Source of the DNA: Flavobacterium enshiense
Lineage (GTDB): Bacteria > Bacteroidota > Bacteroidia > Flavobacteriales > Flavobacteriaceae
Assembly: GCF_022836875.1 (NCBI RefSeq)
Contig: NZ_CP090376.1
Location: 2,170,001-2,234,000 of the forward strand
Length of the DNA stretch: 64,000 nucleotides
Direction: 5' to 3'
The stretch's first letter is position 1; the number at the start of each line of letters is the position of its first letter. Made by a program: the position numbers and the translations under genes. The notes beneath the pieces are model-generated. The model was not told where the DNA came from, made no database searches, and saw nothing but the letters and a program-made list of their open reading frames with translations. Below, one piece after another: positions 27,315 through 36,403 of the stretch.

Positions 27315-27447
27315 GCTAACGTCCCGCCGGCTTTAAGAAGTTGGGGATTTTTATTCCTGGACCATTCCATTAGGACTGAAGTTAAATATACAAAAAGACC
27401 GTTCCATTAAACACTAAAGCCCCAATTTCTTAAAAACCGCTGTTAGC
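27315..27447 (-). repeat. attC of cassette 44, type A
   Basis: 133 nt; one extra A in the R'' side (cttaaaaaccgc). Arms taagaagttgggg / ccccaatttctta. Confidence 0.92.
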
Positions 27448-27456
27448 AGTAGTTTT

Positions 27457-28149
27457 TTAGTTTATTGTAATTCCTGATATTCTTTTTGGGTCATTTTCAG
27501 TGAACCTAGTTGAAAATTTAATATGTGAATCGCCAAATACTGCAAATGTTATCAATTCAGTAATTTTGTTTTGACCTTCAGTTGAAATATTAATACAATG
27601 CAAATCAATTTTTTCAATTTTGTTAAAAGCGGATTGATTTTTAACAACTAAAGTTTCAATGATATTTTTATTAAACTCATCAATGTTAATTGTTTTGCTA
27701 TTTAAATGATTTTCTAAATTATCAAATTTTCCGTTTTTTAATTTCTGAATGAATTCTTTAGTAATTGTAAAGTACTGTTCAACTTTACTGAGCTCTTTTA
27801 TTGAATAATTATATTCAAATTTTTTATTAGGTGTTTCAATACTTACGACAATTAAATCTCTATCATTTCTTTCATCTTGATTTAGATTATCAAATAGTGT
27901 TTTTGCAGCAATTGATGCTAAATATTCAGCAGGATAATTTCCATTATTAATATCAGCGACATTTTTTATTTTAATTTCGTAAGAATCTATTGATCCTTTA
28001 TCAGTACTGGTGTAAGTTGATATTGATGTTGTAACATCATTTGAAGCACAATATTCTGCAATTAAATTTCCAGCTTTCGATAGATTTTCATAGTCTTTAC
28101 AACTTGTTAATGATATTGTAATTAAAATGCTTAATAATATTTTTTTCAT
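27457..28149 (-). CDS. cassette 44: lipoprotein of unknown function
   Basis: 230 residues. MKKILLSILITISLTSCKDY ends in a lipobox (LTSC), so an outer- or inner-membrane lipoprotein is expected. The mature protein is mixed alpha/beta (DLIVVSIETPNKKFEYNYSI). No domain recognised. Confidence 0.65.
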   Translation of the reverse strand: MKKILLSILITISLTSCKDYENLSKAGNLIAEYCASNDVTTSISTYTSTDKGSIDSYEIKIKNVADINNGNYPAEYLASIAAKTLFDNLNQDERNDRDLIVVSIETPNKKFEYNYSIKELSKVEQYFTITKEFIQKLKNGKFDNLENHLNSKTINIDEFNKNIIETLVVKNQSAFNKIEKIDLHCINISTEGQNKITELITFAVFGDSHIKFSTRFTENDPKRISGITIN

Positions 28150-28196
28150 TTTGATTTATTATTGATTATTCGATTTACTGTTGGGATAAAATTTCT

Positions 28197-28328
28197 GCTA
28201 ACGTCCCGCCGGCTTTAAGAAGTTGGGGATTTTTGTTCCCGAGCCATTCCATTAGGACTGAAGCCAAATATACAAAAAGCACGTTCCATTAAACACTCAA
28301 ACCCCAATTTCTTAAAACCGCTGTTAGC
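28197..28328 (-). repeat. attC of cassette 43, type A
   Basis: 132 nt, arms taagaagttgggg / ccccaatttctta; TATATTTG present. Confidence 0.92.
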
Positions 28329-28336
28329 GGATGGAT

Positions 28337-29188
28337 TTATTTTTTAGGGATAAATTTATATTTTGAATTCTCAATGCCATAAAATGTGATGTAATTATAT
28401 GAGAAATATTTGTCATGAAAAGTCAATGAATCTTTTTTTGTAATTTTCTTTTTAAATTCATTTGGCGAAATGTAAATTTTCACAGAATCACCATCTTTAA
28501 ACTTCTTATAGAAGTTATCTACGTCAAATCGGTTGCTATTTGGTATAAATTTAAAAGTATTGAATGGATTTATTACAATTCTTTTAAAACCTGATGATCC
28601 CTTACCTCCATATTCTTTATCTATCAATATTCCAGAAATTGTAATAAAACCTTCTTTTTCAATTGAAGAGTCGTTGTCAATATTTTTTAAATTATAATTT
28701 TTTCTGGCGAATAAAATTATAGGTGTTATGATTAGAATTGCTAAAATAAAAACAATAATAAATTTAAAATCATACTTTTTTGTATTGATTTGTTTTGAAG
28801 AGTTTGATAATTTTTCGAGCAATTCTTTATACCCGTTTTCACCTTCTCTTATAGTAATTGATTGATTTCCGAGGTATAAAATAATTTTTTCTTTTTTCTC
28901 CTTTTTATCAAGGTAGTTTACTTTTTTGAAAGTAATATTTTCATAAGAGTATTTTTTAAATTTAGAGAAAACATTAGCCCTAAATTCAATCAATTCATGT
29001 GAAAACATTATTTGATAAGTTGATTTTAAAATATTGTATGATATTACAATTAATTGGAAGAAAAATATAGGTATAAACGTTAAGTCAAAATAAATATGTT
29101 GGAATGAAATTAGCATTGCAATTATTAACATTGCCAAAATGAAAAAATTAACTCCGAAACTGTCTGAATATTTCTTTTTTAATATCAT
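28337..29188 (-). CDS. cassette 43: membrane protein with PH-like N-terminus
   Basis: 283 residues. Two hydrophobic helices lie near the N-terminus (VNFFILAMLIIAMLISF, FIPIFFFQLIVIS) and one near residue 150 (FIIVFILAILIITPIILF). Between them, a beta-rich stretch (ITFKKVNYLDKKEKKEKIIL) resembles membrane-linked PH-like domains, and a soluble C-terminal domain follows. Function unknown. Confidence 0.6.
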   Translation of the reverse strand: MILKKKYSDSFGVNFFILAMLIIAMLISFQHIYFDLTFIPIFFFQLIVISYNILKSTYQIMFSHELIEFRANVFSKFKKYSYENITFKKVNYLDKKEKKEKIILYLGNQSITIREGENGYKELLEKLSNSSKQINTKKYDFKFIIVFILAILIITPIILFARKNYNLKNIDNDSSIEKEGFITISGILIDKEYGGKGSSGFKRIVINPFNTFKFIPNSNRFDVDNFYKKFKDGDSVKIYISPNEFKKKITKKDSLTFHDKYFSYNYITFYGIENSKYKFIPKK

Positions 29189-29206
29189 CGTTATTTCAAG
29201 CTTTCC

Positions 29207-29371
29207 GCTAACGTCCCGCCGGCTTTATGGAGTGGCGGAATTTTTATTACTGATGTCTACAAATATACCTAAAAGACTGAATGAAAAAAGCCTCTTTCGG
29301 AGAAAGAAATGCAAACACTGACCATTACTGATAAACACTGAACCCAGCCATTTCATAAAACCGCTGTTGTG
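29207..29371 (-). repeat. attC of cassette 42, type B
   Basis: 165 nt, arms atggagtggcgg / cagccatttcat. Cores gctaac and gttgtg. Confidence 0.9.
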
Positions 29372-29379
29372 TGCTGTTT

Positions 29380-29640
29380 TTATTTTCGGTTTAATTTTTT
29401 TCCATAGATTATTAAAATACTGATAACGGAACTTATTGTTATAGTTTTTAAATTTTTAAATTCTGAAAATACTATTTCCTTTTTAGTTGGAATCTCTTCA
29501 TTTCCAATAAATGCAATTTGAGAATACTCTGTTTGATTAAAGTAAGAATGATAAAATATTTCATAAACTCTATAAAAACCCACAAGTAAAATTAATATGG
29601 AAGCTATTATGAGAAATAAAATAATTGAGCGTTTTGACAT
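29380..29640 (-). CDS. cassette 42: small membrane protein
   Basis: 86 residues with a strong N-terminal helix (IILFLIIASILILLVGFY) and a second one near the C-terminus (TITISSVISILIIYG). Family unknown. Cassette ends pair over gttgtgtgct / agcacacaac. Confidence 0.6.
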   Translation of the reverse strand: MSKRSIILFLIIASILILLVGFYRVYEIFYHSYFNQTEYSQIAFIGNEEIPTKKEIVFSEFKNLKTITISSVISILIIYGKKLNRK

Positions 29641-29722
29641 TTTTTTGGTTTATTCTTAATTACTTTTTACATTCTTTTTTAAGCAAACTATTTTTTCTAA
29701 AGTCACGTTTGGCAAAATAGCA

Positions 29723-29885
29723 CACAACGTCCCGCCGGCTTTGAGCTGGTGGGGATTTTTGTTACTGTTGCTTACAAATATACCTAAAAGATTGAAAGAA
29801 AAAGTTGAAAAATAGGAGAGAAGTGCAAACACTGACCATTACCGATAAATCCCTAAAACCCCACTTGCTCAAAACCGCTGTTGTA
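29723..29885 (-). repeat. attC of cassette 41, type B
   Basis: 163 nt. Arms gagctggtgggg / ccccacttgctc, a rare arm pair in which both sides changed together (gag / ctc). Confidence 0.9.
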
Positions 29886-29895
29886 ACCAGTACCT

Positions 29896-30351
29896 TTAAT
29901 TAGGTTTAAATTTTATTGTGTCATTTTGATAAATTACGGCTAATGTATCAGTTTCTGTGACTTCACCGTTTTCAACTTTAATTTTGTTTGTTTTCGTAAG
30001 TTTATAATTCTCAACCTTATATAGTTCAACGTCTTCTTCTGTAGATTGATTCGTGAAGATATCACTAAAAGTTACTATTAGGAAAAGAAAAATGTAGATT
30101 ATTGGAAAGCATAAAATTAGAAACAGTATATTTTTGAATCTCAATTTATTGTATGGATTTTCTTTTTCAAAGAATTTATTTAAAGAAATAAAGAAAAAGA
30201 AGAAATAGAAAATACCAAGAAAATTTAAAATGTATTCTATGATTGGAATTTTAAATATTCCAGCTACAATTAAAAAAATTAAGAGTGTTACAATCTGAAT
30301 TATTATGCTAAAAATAGCAAGATGTTTTATATTGAATTTTAAAGTTTTCAT
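29896..30351 (-). CDS. cassette 41: membrane protein
   Basis: 151 residues, three or four hydrophobic segments (LAIFSIIIQIVTLLIFLIVA, YILNFLGIFYFFFFFISL, ILFLILCFPIIYIFLFLIV) and a soluble C-terminal tail of about 50 residues. No family recognised. Confidence 0.6.
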   Translation of the reverse strand: MKTLKFNIKHLAIFSIIIQIVTLLIFLIVAGIFKIPIIEYILNFLGIFYFFFFFISLNKFFEKENPYNKLRFKNILFLILCFPIIYIFLFLIVTFSDIFTNQSTEEDVELYKVENYKLTKTNKIKVENGEVTETDTLAVIYQNDTIKFKPN

Positions 30352-30366
30352 TTTGGTGGTATTGGT

Positions 30367-30498
30367 TACAACGTCCCGCCGGCTTTAAGAAGTTGGGGAT
30401 TTTTGTTCCCAAACCTTTCCATTAGGACTAAAGTCAAATATACAAAAAGACCATTCCATTATACACCCAAACCCCAATTTCTTAAAACCGCTGTTGTG
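30367..30498 (-). repeat. attC of cassette 40, type A
   Basis: 132 nt, arms taagaagttgggg / ccccaatttctta. Cores tacaac and gttgtg. Confidence 0.92.
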
Positions 30499-30516
30499 CG
30501 ACGTTTTTTTGAGTTA

Positions 30517-30963
30517 TTATTCAAATCCGTAATCTGATTTAATCATCTCATAGGAATTGTTGTTGTAGTTATATTCAGCTTTATTTTTCACAATATGTTT
30601 GAAGCCAGCATTTAGTATTTTTGTTGTATCACCAATTTCTTCATTTAGCTGAATTCTCGAAAAATTAGGTTTTTTATTTGATATTTTTACTTTGAAAAAT
30701 CTAAATGAATATTGTTGACTAACAGAATTGTCAATTTCAGAAGAAGTATATTTTTCTCCATTATAGAAATAGTAATATTTGATATGTGTTGCATTTCTAT
30801 TTTTCGAAATTTCAGAAATTTTACAAACAGTTTCATATTCATTCTCTTCAATTTCTTTTTCGATTTCGTTTTGATCTATTACGGAAATTATTATCAAAAT
30901 TGCTATAATTAATAATGGTAGTAACCTTAGATAATCTTTTCCCGACCATTTGATATTTTTCAT
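30517..30963 (-). CDS. cassette 40: single-pass membrane protein, DUF3592-like fold possible
   Basis: 148 residues with one N-terminal helix (LRLLPLLIIAILIIISVI) followed by a beta-rich domain (VCKISEISKNRNATHIKYYY, FYNGEKYTSSE). The pattern of a helix followed by a short 'Y.F..NGK.Y.S' domain recalls DUF3592-like proteins; see the similar protein in cassette 9 (54223). Assignment is tentative. Confidence 0.55.
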   Translation of the reverse strand: MKNIKWSGKDYLRLLPLLIIAILIIISVIDQNEIEKEIEENEYETVCKISEISKNRNATHIKYYYFYNGEKYTSSEIDNSVSQQYSFRFFKVKISNKKPNFSRIQLNEEIGDTTKILNAGFKHIVKNKAEYNYNNNSYEMIKSDYGFE

Positions 30964-31032
30964 TCGATGATTTACAGATATTAATTATTGTGAACACATA
31001 ATACTTTCTCGTTTCGTTCGGCCAAAATGTCG

Positions 31033-31195
31033 CACAACGGCCCGCCGGCTTTAAGAAGTGGCGGATGATTTGTTACTGATGTTCACAAATATACCGAAAA
31101 GTTTAAAGAGAAAAAGTAAAATTAGAGCAAAGACTTTAAAGCCGAAAGTTTCCTGATATAACTGAACGCAGCCATTTTATAAAACCGCTGTTAGC
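31033..31195 (-). repeat. attC of cassette 39, type B
   Basis: 163 nt. R' side reads acggcccgccgg. The inner arms taagaagtggcgg / cgcagccatttta are only partly complementary. The 3' end of the cassette 39 gene is encoded inside this site. Confidence 0.88.
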
Positions 31196-31579
31196 AGCTG
31201 GTTTTTTAATTTCAGTTTGTGTACTAATAACGTCAGTAAGTAAATCCATTAGTTCACTATGCTTATCCCACCAATCATCATCTCTTTCTTCTTCTTGAAC
31301 TTCATAAAGCTTAAAAACTTTATTCATTTGAATCTTTTTCAGTTCAATGTACTCTTTAGAGCTGCTTAAATCATTTTCGAAATGAGTATGAAACATTAAT
31401 CCATATATTCCAAAAGTAATAGCAAATGGAATAGTTCCGCATTCTTTTTCCAGGGTTATTCTGGCTCCATCAATGTTTTCAATATCGACTATAATTTCAC
31501 CACCTTCTGAACCAAGTGTCCCAATTGTATTTCCGTTATCTATATCGATCCAGTTATTTTCTATTTCGGATTTTATCAT
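31136..31579 (-). CDS. cassette 39: hypothetical cytoplasmic protein whose C-terminus is encoded by attC
   Basis: 147 residues from the ATG at 31579. The N-terminal part (EGGEIIVDIENIDGARITLE, IPFAITFGIYGLMFHTHF) resembles small immunity-type proteins but I cannot name it. The last 20 residues (from AANSGFIKWLRSV) are read from the attC through the GCT-AAC core frame; the next cassette gene (31717) has the same kind of tail. Confidence 0.62.
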   Translation of the reverse strand: MIKSEIENNWIDIDNGNTIGTLGSEGGEIIVDIENIDGARITLEKECGTIPFAITFGIYGLMFHTHFENDLSSSKEYIELKKIQMNKVFKLYEVQEEERDDDWWDKHSELMDLLTDVISTQTEIKKPAANSGFIKWLRSVISGNFRL

Positions 31580-31609
31580 TGCTATTTCGTACAGTTTGGT
31601 AAACTTGCT

Positions 31610-31773
31610 GCTAACGTCCCGCCGGCTTTGTGGCAGGTGGGGATTTTTATTACTGATGTTTACAAATATACCGAAAAGACTGAATGAAAATACCTCTTTC
31701 GGAGAAAGAAAAATATTCACTGACCCTTACCGAAAAAGACTGAACTAAGCCATTTCATAAAACCGCTGTTGTG
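31610..31773 (-). repeat. attC of cassette 38, type B
   Basis: 164 nt. Arms gtggcaggtgggg / aagccatttcat do not pair well, suggesting a chimaeric site. Encodes the C-terminus of the cassette 38 gene. Confidence 0.88.
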
Positions 31774-32244
31774 CGTTCGTTGTTTCTCATGATTAAGTTT
31801 CCAAAATCGTTTTCCTTTTCGAATACTGAAAATTTCAAATTCTGTAAACCTTTCTCCAACTCCAATAATTATTTGTAAATCATTAATATTCCATAACTCT
31901 GTTGGTCTTCCATATCCATCATCTTTCCATTCGCTTGGATTTCCAAAATATGTTTTCATGAGCTCCGAATATTTTTCATACGTTTTCCAAGGCTCACCGT
32001 TTTGTTCTTCAAATTCTACTGATTCGAGTTTGTTATTGTAGTTATTGTAATCATTTCTAATGACAGACACATTAAGTCGTTGTCCGCCTAAACATAATTT
32101 ATTGGGCCACTTTAAGATGTATCCATTTCCACATATTTCAGGATTATCAATTTTCCGAAGTGTCTCAAAATCTTCAGACCATAATAAAGTGTTTCCAGAA
32201 TCTTCAAAGTGTATTCCTTTATCTAAATTAAATGGTGTTTTCAT
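31717..32244 (-). CDS. cassette 38: hypothetical protein with attC-encoded tail
   Basis: 175 residues, soluble and acidic, with many aromatic residues (SVIRNDYNNYNNKLESVEFE, YGRPTELWNINDLQIIIGVG). The fold may be SMI1/immunity-like, but this is not certain. About 19 C-terminal residues (HNSGFMKWLSSVFFGKGQ) come from the attC, in the same frame as the tail of cassette 39. Confidence 0.62.
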   Translation of the reverse strand: MKTPFNLDKGIHFEDSGNTLLWSEDFETLRKIDNPEICGNGYILKWPNKLCLGGQRLNVSVIRNDYNNYNNKLESVEFEEQNGEPWKTYEKYSELMKTYFGNPSEWKDDGYGRPTELWNINDLQIIIGVGERFTEFEIFSIRKGKRFWKLNHEKQRTHNSGFMKWLSSVFFGKGQ

Positions 32245-32267
32245 CTTGCAGTTTTTTTACAATGACG

Positions 32268-32431
32268 CACAACGTCCCGCCGGCTTTGTGTCAGGCAGGG
32301 ATTTTTATTACTGATGTTTACAAATATACCGAAAAGTCTGAAAGAAAAAGTTGAAAAATAGGAGAGAAGTGCAAACATTGACCATTACCAATAAATCCCT
32401 AATCCCCCGCTTGCACAAAACCGCTGTTGTG
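32268..32431 (-). repeat. attC of cassette 37, type B
   Basis: 164 nt, arms gtgtcaggcaggg / cccccgcttgcac. Cores cacaac / gttgtg. Confidence 0.9.
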
Positions 32432-32441
32432 CGTTCGGCTT

Positions 32442-33026
32442 TTATTTTTTATTATATAAATCTCTTTTTCTTACCCAACCCTTAGTAAGTTTGATTCCAT
32501 TATATTCAACTAAAAGCCATTCTCCTCTGTCTTCGATTACACCAACAGCGTCCAAATCTGTTATGTATGCTTTTCGTTTTGTATTTTCTTTCGGTTCTTT
32601 ATAAAAGTATGTTTTATCGTTCTTTGCAATTCTTATATCTTCCCATTTTTTTAGAATCATAATTTCGAATATTGCTCCATCTTGTGATGCTCCAGCGCAA
32701 GCCATATCACCAAGAAGGCTTTCGCTAAATTTCAAGATAAATTTATTTTTCCCTTCACAAGTTAATTTCCCTGTAATTTTTTCATCCTCATCTTGCCAAA
32801 TTGCGATAACATTTATTGATTTGTCATTTAATGTTTTGTAATTACCTCTAAACTCATATATGCAAGAAATTTGTCCATCTCCTGTACTTGAATTAAAATA
32901 TCCAATAATTTCTTTTTTTGCATCGTTTCTGACAAGAATTAATTCATTGTATATTCCAGTTTCAGGAATTTGTCCCAAACAATTTATAGTAAGTAATAAA
33001 AACAAAAATTGTAATCTATTTTTCAC
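32442..33026 (-). CDS. cassette 37: secreted protein with SH3-like C-terminus
   Basis: 194 residues. Signal peptide MKNRLQFLFLLLTINCLGQ. The middle (GTYNEL-like ETGIYNELILVRNDAKKEII) is beta-rich and the last 60 residues (KRKAYITDLDAVGVIEDRGE, WLLVEYNGIKLTKGWVRKRD) look like a bacterial SH3 domain. Function unknown; periplasmic. Confidence 0.65.
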   Translation of the reverse strand: MKNRLQFLFLLLTINCLGQIPETGIYNELILVRNDAKKEIIGYFNSSTGDGQISCIYEFRGNYKTLNDKSINVIAIWQDEDEKITGKLTCEGKNKFILKFSESLLGDMACAGASQDGAIFEIMILKKWEDIRIAKNDKTYFYKEPKENTKRKAYITDLDAVGVIEDRGEWLLVEYNGIKLTKGWVRKRDLYNKK

Positions 33027-33053
33027 TTAGGATTTAGTTTTTTTAAGCTGACG

Positions 33054-33184
33054 CACAACGTTTTCGGGCTTTGCGTTCGGGCGGGTTTCTGAACACAAAG
33101 TTTCAATTTATTACTAAAGTTTATTAGAAGCACAAAACACCAAGTTAACACATCAGTCCGCCTGACGCAAAACCCGTGTTACCA
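33054..33184 (-). repeat. attC of cassette 36, divergent type C
   Basis: 131 nt. Different arms (gggctttgcgttcgggcggg / ccgcctgacgcaaaaccc) and spacer, no TAnnTTTG, but R'' / R' cores fit (cacaac / gttacc). A cassette from another attC lineage. Confidence 0.88.
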
Positions 33185-33188
33185 CCAG

Positions 33189-34142
33189 TTATTCTTTCAT
33201 TTCGCATCTGTTTTCAATTACGTTCAATAGTCTGTCTTGAAAGTCAGTTAATATTACGTCACCCCAAAACTTGCCATAAAAATTAATTGTTGAAGTCAAC
33301 TGATAACTTGAGGAAAGAGTCAATTTTACTTGTCCGTTTTTTAACTCGGTCAGTTCGTATGTTGCGTCAACAAAGTTGAAATAGTTGCCATTTAGGACAT
33401 GTTGGTCAAATACCTTTTTTCGAACAGTTAAAGGGTCAATTTTTATGTTAAAGGAAACTTTTCTATTTTCTTCATATTCAGTGATTGTTTCAACGAACAT
33501 TAAACCACCTTCAAAATTTCCTATTCTTTGTCCGCCAAGTTCTTTTTTGTCAACAGTTGCACTTACTGGTCGGGGAATCCCGATTGAATTGAAAAAACCT
33601 GAATTATATTCTTTCGGGTCAATTGTCTTAACTTCTACAATATTATTCCAAATTTTTCCAGGTGTTGCGTCAATGATAACTTCACTTTTTACATTGTAAA
33701 TGTCAGAAGGGCTTTGTATGTATTCTTCGATAGGTGCGACTAGAAAAGGCAACAAAACCAAGGTCAGAAGTTTTCCTTTACTATTTTGTCTGTTAATCTG
33801 GACAATTCTATAAATTAAGGCTCCAACTGTTCCTAAAATAAAAAATGGTGCTGCAAGAACCAATAGACAAATGAAGTCCTCAATACCAAACAAAAACATT
33901 GTCAAAAAGAAAGTCGAAACTGTCAGCCAAGGAATAAAAATTATGTTCTTGTAAGATTTGAGCTTGTCATTGTCTGCAAACATTAAAGGTATAATTCCCA
34001 AAATTGTGGGAATGATAAATAAATATGTCACGGAAGCCAAAGTTGCTTTTTCTCCGAATACTAACCTTGTCACAAGTCCGTATGCAATACCAAGAGCAAT
34101 TCCGATTATTAAAAGTCCGTATTTCTGTTTCAGTCGTGTCAT
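33189..34142 (-). CDS. cassette 36: membrane protein fused to an SRPBCC-like domain
   Basis: 317 residues. The N-terminal half has about five helices (LLIIGIALGIAYGLVTRLVF, YLFIIPTILGIIPLMFA, WLTVSTFFLTMFLFGI, FICLLVLAAPFFILGTVGAL). The C-terminal half (SEVIIDATPGKIWNNIVEVK, GGLMFVETITEYEENRKVSF) is a START/polyketide-cyclase-like SRPBCC domain, a hydrophobic-ligand fold. Codon use and attC type differ from neighbours, fitting separate origin. Confidence 0.7.
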   Translation of the reverse strand: MTRLKQKYGLLIIGIALGIAYGLVTRLVFGEKATLASVTYLFIIPTILGIIPLMFADNDKLKSYKNIIFIPWLTVSTFFLTMFLFGIEDFICLLVLAAPFFILGTVGALIYRIVQINRQNSKGKLLTLVLLPFLVAPIEEYIQSPSDIYNVKSEVIIDATPGKIWNNIVEVKTIDPKEYNSGFFNSIGIPRPVSATVDKKELGGQRIGNFEGGLMFVETITEYEENRKVSFNIKIDPLTVRKKVFDQHVLNGNYFNFVDATYELTELKNGQVKLTLSSSYQLTSTINFYGKFWGDVILTDFQDRLLNVIENRCEMKE

Positions 34143-34154
34143 TTTATAATTGGT

Positions 34155-34301
34155 GATAACCTCCCGCCGGCTTTAAGAAGTTGGGGATTTTTGTTCCCGA
34201 ACCATTCCATTAGGAGTGAAGTCAAATATACAAAAAGACCGTTCCATTAAACACCAAACCCCTAAACACCAAACCCCCAATTTCTTAAAACCTCTGTTAG
34301 C
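34155..34301 (-). repeat. attC of cassette 35, type A with internal duplication
   Basis: 147 nt. About 15 extra bases come from a short tandem duplication (aacaccaaacccct repeated). R' side reads aacctcccgcc and R'' side cctctgtt, each one base off the norm. Confidence 0.85.
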
Positions 34302-34308
34302 AGTAGCC

Positions 34309-34845
34309 TTATTTGTATGTTCCTGTGGCATAAAATTCATCAGCAAAAAAGTAATCATTCATATTGGTATTGTTTAATTGATCTCTTAACTCTTTCATTT
34401 GATAATTTGCTTTCAACATATTCCCATTTTGTAATTCTAAAATAATGAAAGGTTTACCTTTTAATGTTTTGTCAATTTTGTTCATTGCTTTAACAATATC
34501 AAAATTGTACTTAGAATCAATGTTTACATCCCAATAAACAACAATCTTTTTTTCTATAATTTCTATTGGAAAATGTGCCCAACATTCTGGAGTAAATTCG
34601 ATGGAAAGCGTTTGTGGATTTTCCAGGTTAAAATGCAAAATAGATGAAGGAGAATTTTTTTCAAATTTTACCCAAGGCACACTATTTTTATCATTTATAA
34701 CCTCAAGAATATTTTTGAAATATATTGAGTCAATTGTCTTTTCAGTTTTCTGCTCAACGATTACATTAGATTTGTTATGCCTAGTTTTGTCACTGCAACT
34801 AAACATTAATAAACTTAAACATAAGATTGGGAGTTTTCTAAACAT
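34309..34845 (-). CDS. cassette 35: lipoprotein
   Basis: 178 residues from the ATG at 34845. MFRKLPILCLSLLMFSCSDK ends in a lipobox. The frame stays open through the attC upstream, starting MEWFGDKNPQLLKAGG, but the lipobox fixes the start. Mature part unrecognised (SIEFTPECWAHFPIEIIEKK). Confidence 0.65.
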   Translation of the reverse strand: MFRKLPILCLSLLMFSCSDKTRHNKSNVIVEQKTEKTIDSIYFKNILEVINDKNSVPWVKFEKNSPSSILHFNLENPQTLSIEFTPECWAHFPIEIIEKKIVVYWDVNIDSKYNFDIVKAMNKIDKTLKGKPFIILELQNGNMLKANYQMKELRDQLNNTNMNDYFFADEFYATGTYK

Positions 34846-34876
34846 GCTGTTTTCGTTCAGTTTGTCTAAGGTTACT

Positions 34877-35008
34877 GCTAACGTCCCGCCGGCTTTAAGA
34901 AGTTGGGGATTTTTGTCTCCAAACCATTCCATTAGGACTGAAGCCAAATGTACAAAAAGATCGTTCTATTAAACACCCAAACCCCAATTTCTTAAAACCG
35001 CTGTTAAT
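34877..35008 (-). repeat. attC of cassette 34, type A
   Basis: 132 nt, arms taagaagttgggg / ccccaatttctta. -7 motif variant TACATTTG. Cores gctaac / gttaat. Confidence 0.92.
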
Positions 35009-35013
35009 TGTAG

Positions 35014-35514
35014 TTATTCTTTTTCTTTTTTAGTATTAACCACCGTCAAATTTAGAATATTTCCTTGCAAGTCAATTGTAGTAAAGATTTCTATCCAATC
35101 TTTAATATCTTTTCCTTGTAATTGATATATGTTTTCCCATGTAGTTTCATTGTCATTTAATATAATTTTATGCTTTGGTCTATTAGAACCATAACATAAT
35201 GGTAAATGGTTTTGAATATTTATCACTCCATTTTTTGCATATTTTCCCCAAATACTCTGTAAATAAATAGATCCTTTAGGTAAAACTTGAAGTGAAGATG
35301 GATGTTTAGGATTAATTTTAAAATCTTTCAAATCAATTTCAGAAAGAGGACCAACAACCTTTCCATCGACTAAGATTAATGGATTCTTTTCTAAAATATC
35401 ATTTTTATATTTCTCTTTTGCAAACTCATTAAGTTTAACCCATTGCTTTTCATTAGGTTGAGAATGACAAACTAATGCTATCAAAAAGAATATTATGGAT
35501 AAAGTTTGTCTCAT
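35014..35514 (-). CDS. cassette 34: secreted protein with plug-like motif
   Basis: 166 residues from the ATG at 35514, signal peptide MRQTLSIIFFLIALVCHSQ. The stretch NPLILVDGKVVGPLSEIDLK and IWGKYAKNGVINIQ resembles the DG...YG..G.I.I. pattern of TonB-receptor plug domains, seen alone in some small flavobacterial secreted proteins. Role unknown. Confidence 0.62.
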   Translation of the reverse strand: MRQTLSIIFFLIALVCHSQPNEKQWVKLNEFAKEKYKNDILEKNPLILVDGKVVGPLSEIDLKDFKINPKHPSSLQVLPKGSIYLQSIWGKYAKNGVINIQNHLPLCYGSNRPKHKIILNDNETTWENIYQLQGKDIKDWIEIFTTIDLQGNILNLTVVNTKKEKE

Positions 35515-35521
35515 AATTACA

Positions 35522-35653
35522 GTTAACGTCCAGCCGGGTTTGTGGGTGTGGGGATTTTTGTTCCCAAACCATTCCGACAGGAGTGAAGCCAAATATACAA
35601 AAAGACCATTCCATTCTAAACCAAAACCCAAATTTCTTAAAACCGCTGTTATG
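35522..35653 (-). repeat. attC of cassette 33, type A, degraded arm
   Basis: 132 nt. Arms gggtttgtgggtgtgggg / ccaaatttctta pair poorly; R' side reads gtccagccgg. Cores gttaac / gttatg. Confidence 0.85.
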
Positions 35654-35654
35654 C

Positions 35655-36389
35655 CTAGTTTTTTATTTTTAGATATTCGCTAATGTCAACGTAATTGTAT
35701 TTTAATTCTATTATTGGTGTTAGATTTTTTATTGCGTTTGGGAGATAACATTTTTCAATTATTTCTAGATGATATGAGTACAAAGCAAATGAATTTAACT
35801 CAAATGAATTGTCACAATCACTGTAATGCTCTAATGCCCATTCATAGCTGTCATCATCAAGCCCTGATTCTTTGTCAAGTAGCATTTTTTTCAACTCTAT
35901 TCTCTGTTCGTCATATTTTTTGTCCTTGTCTGAAATAACAAGATTTTTGAATTTTCCCGTTGTATCGATAATTTCGTTAATTGTTACATATTTACCTGTT
36001 GTCACAGAATATGTAAAATAGTCTGTCCAACTTGTGCAATATGCTCCGCAACCTTCAGCACTAACATTTAGTGAAATAAGTCCATTCTTTAAGTAGGTTA
36101 CTTCAAAGTCAAGATAGATTATTTGGTCGTCAGCCCATTTGATTAATGTCGAGTCAGTTGGTAAGTTAGGAAACTCATTGTTTGTAAATCTGTTTTTCAA
36201 GTCCTTATTTATCAATCTGTCAATTTTCAAATTACCAGTTTTAATTAAAGGGAATTTCAATTTGTTATTTTGAAGCTGAGTGAATTTTTCTCCTTTAGGA
36301 AGGAATATTGTATCTATACTAATTTTCTGTCCGAATGAGTTCAGTCCAATAGTCAGAAGAAATATTATAGTTAAGATTTGTCTAGTCAT
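35655..36389 (-). CDS. cassette 33: secreted RsiV/DUF3298-like protein
   Basis: 244 residues with signal peptide MTRQILTIIFLLTIGLNSFG. The middle (ISLNVSAEGCGAYCTSWTDY, FTYSVTTGKYVTINEIIDTT) follows the DUF3298 / RsiV pattern, in which YS..TGK.VT...I is characteristic. Such domains occur in anti-sigma factors and deacetylases that sense lysozyme; a lysozyme-binding role here is only suggested. Confidence 0.6.
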   Translation of the reverse strand: MTRQILTIIFLLTIGLNSFGQKISIDTIFLPKGEKFTQLQNNKLKFPLIKTGNLKIDRLINKDLKNRFTNNEFPNLPTDSTLIKWADDQIIYLDFEVTYLKNGLISLNVSAEGCGAYCTSWTDYFTYSVTTGKYVTINEIIDTTGKFKNLVISDKDKKYDEQRIELKKMLLDKESGLDDDSYEWALEHYSDCDNSFELNSFALYSYHLEIIEKCYLPNAIKNLTPIIELKYNYVDISEYLKIKN

Positions 36390-36403
36390 TTTAAAATTAA
36401 GAG

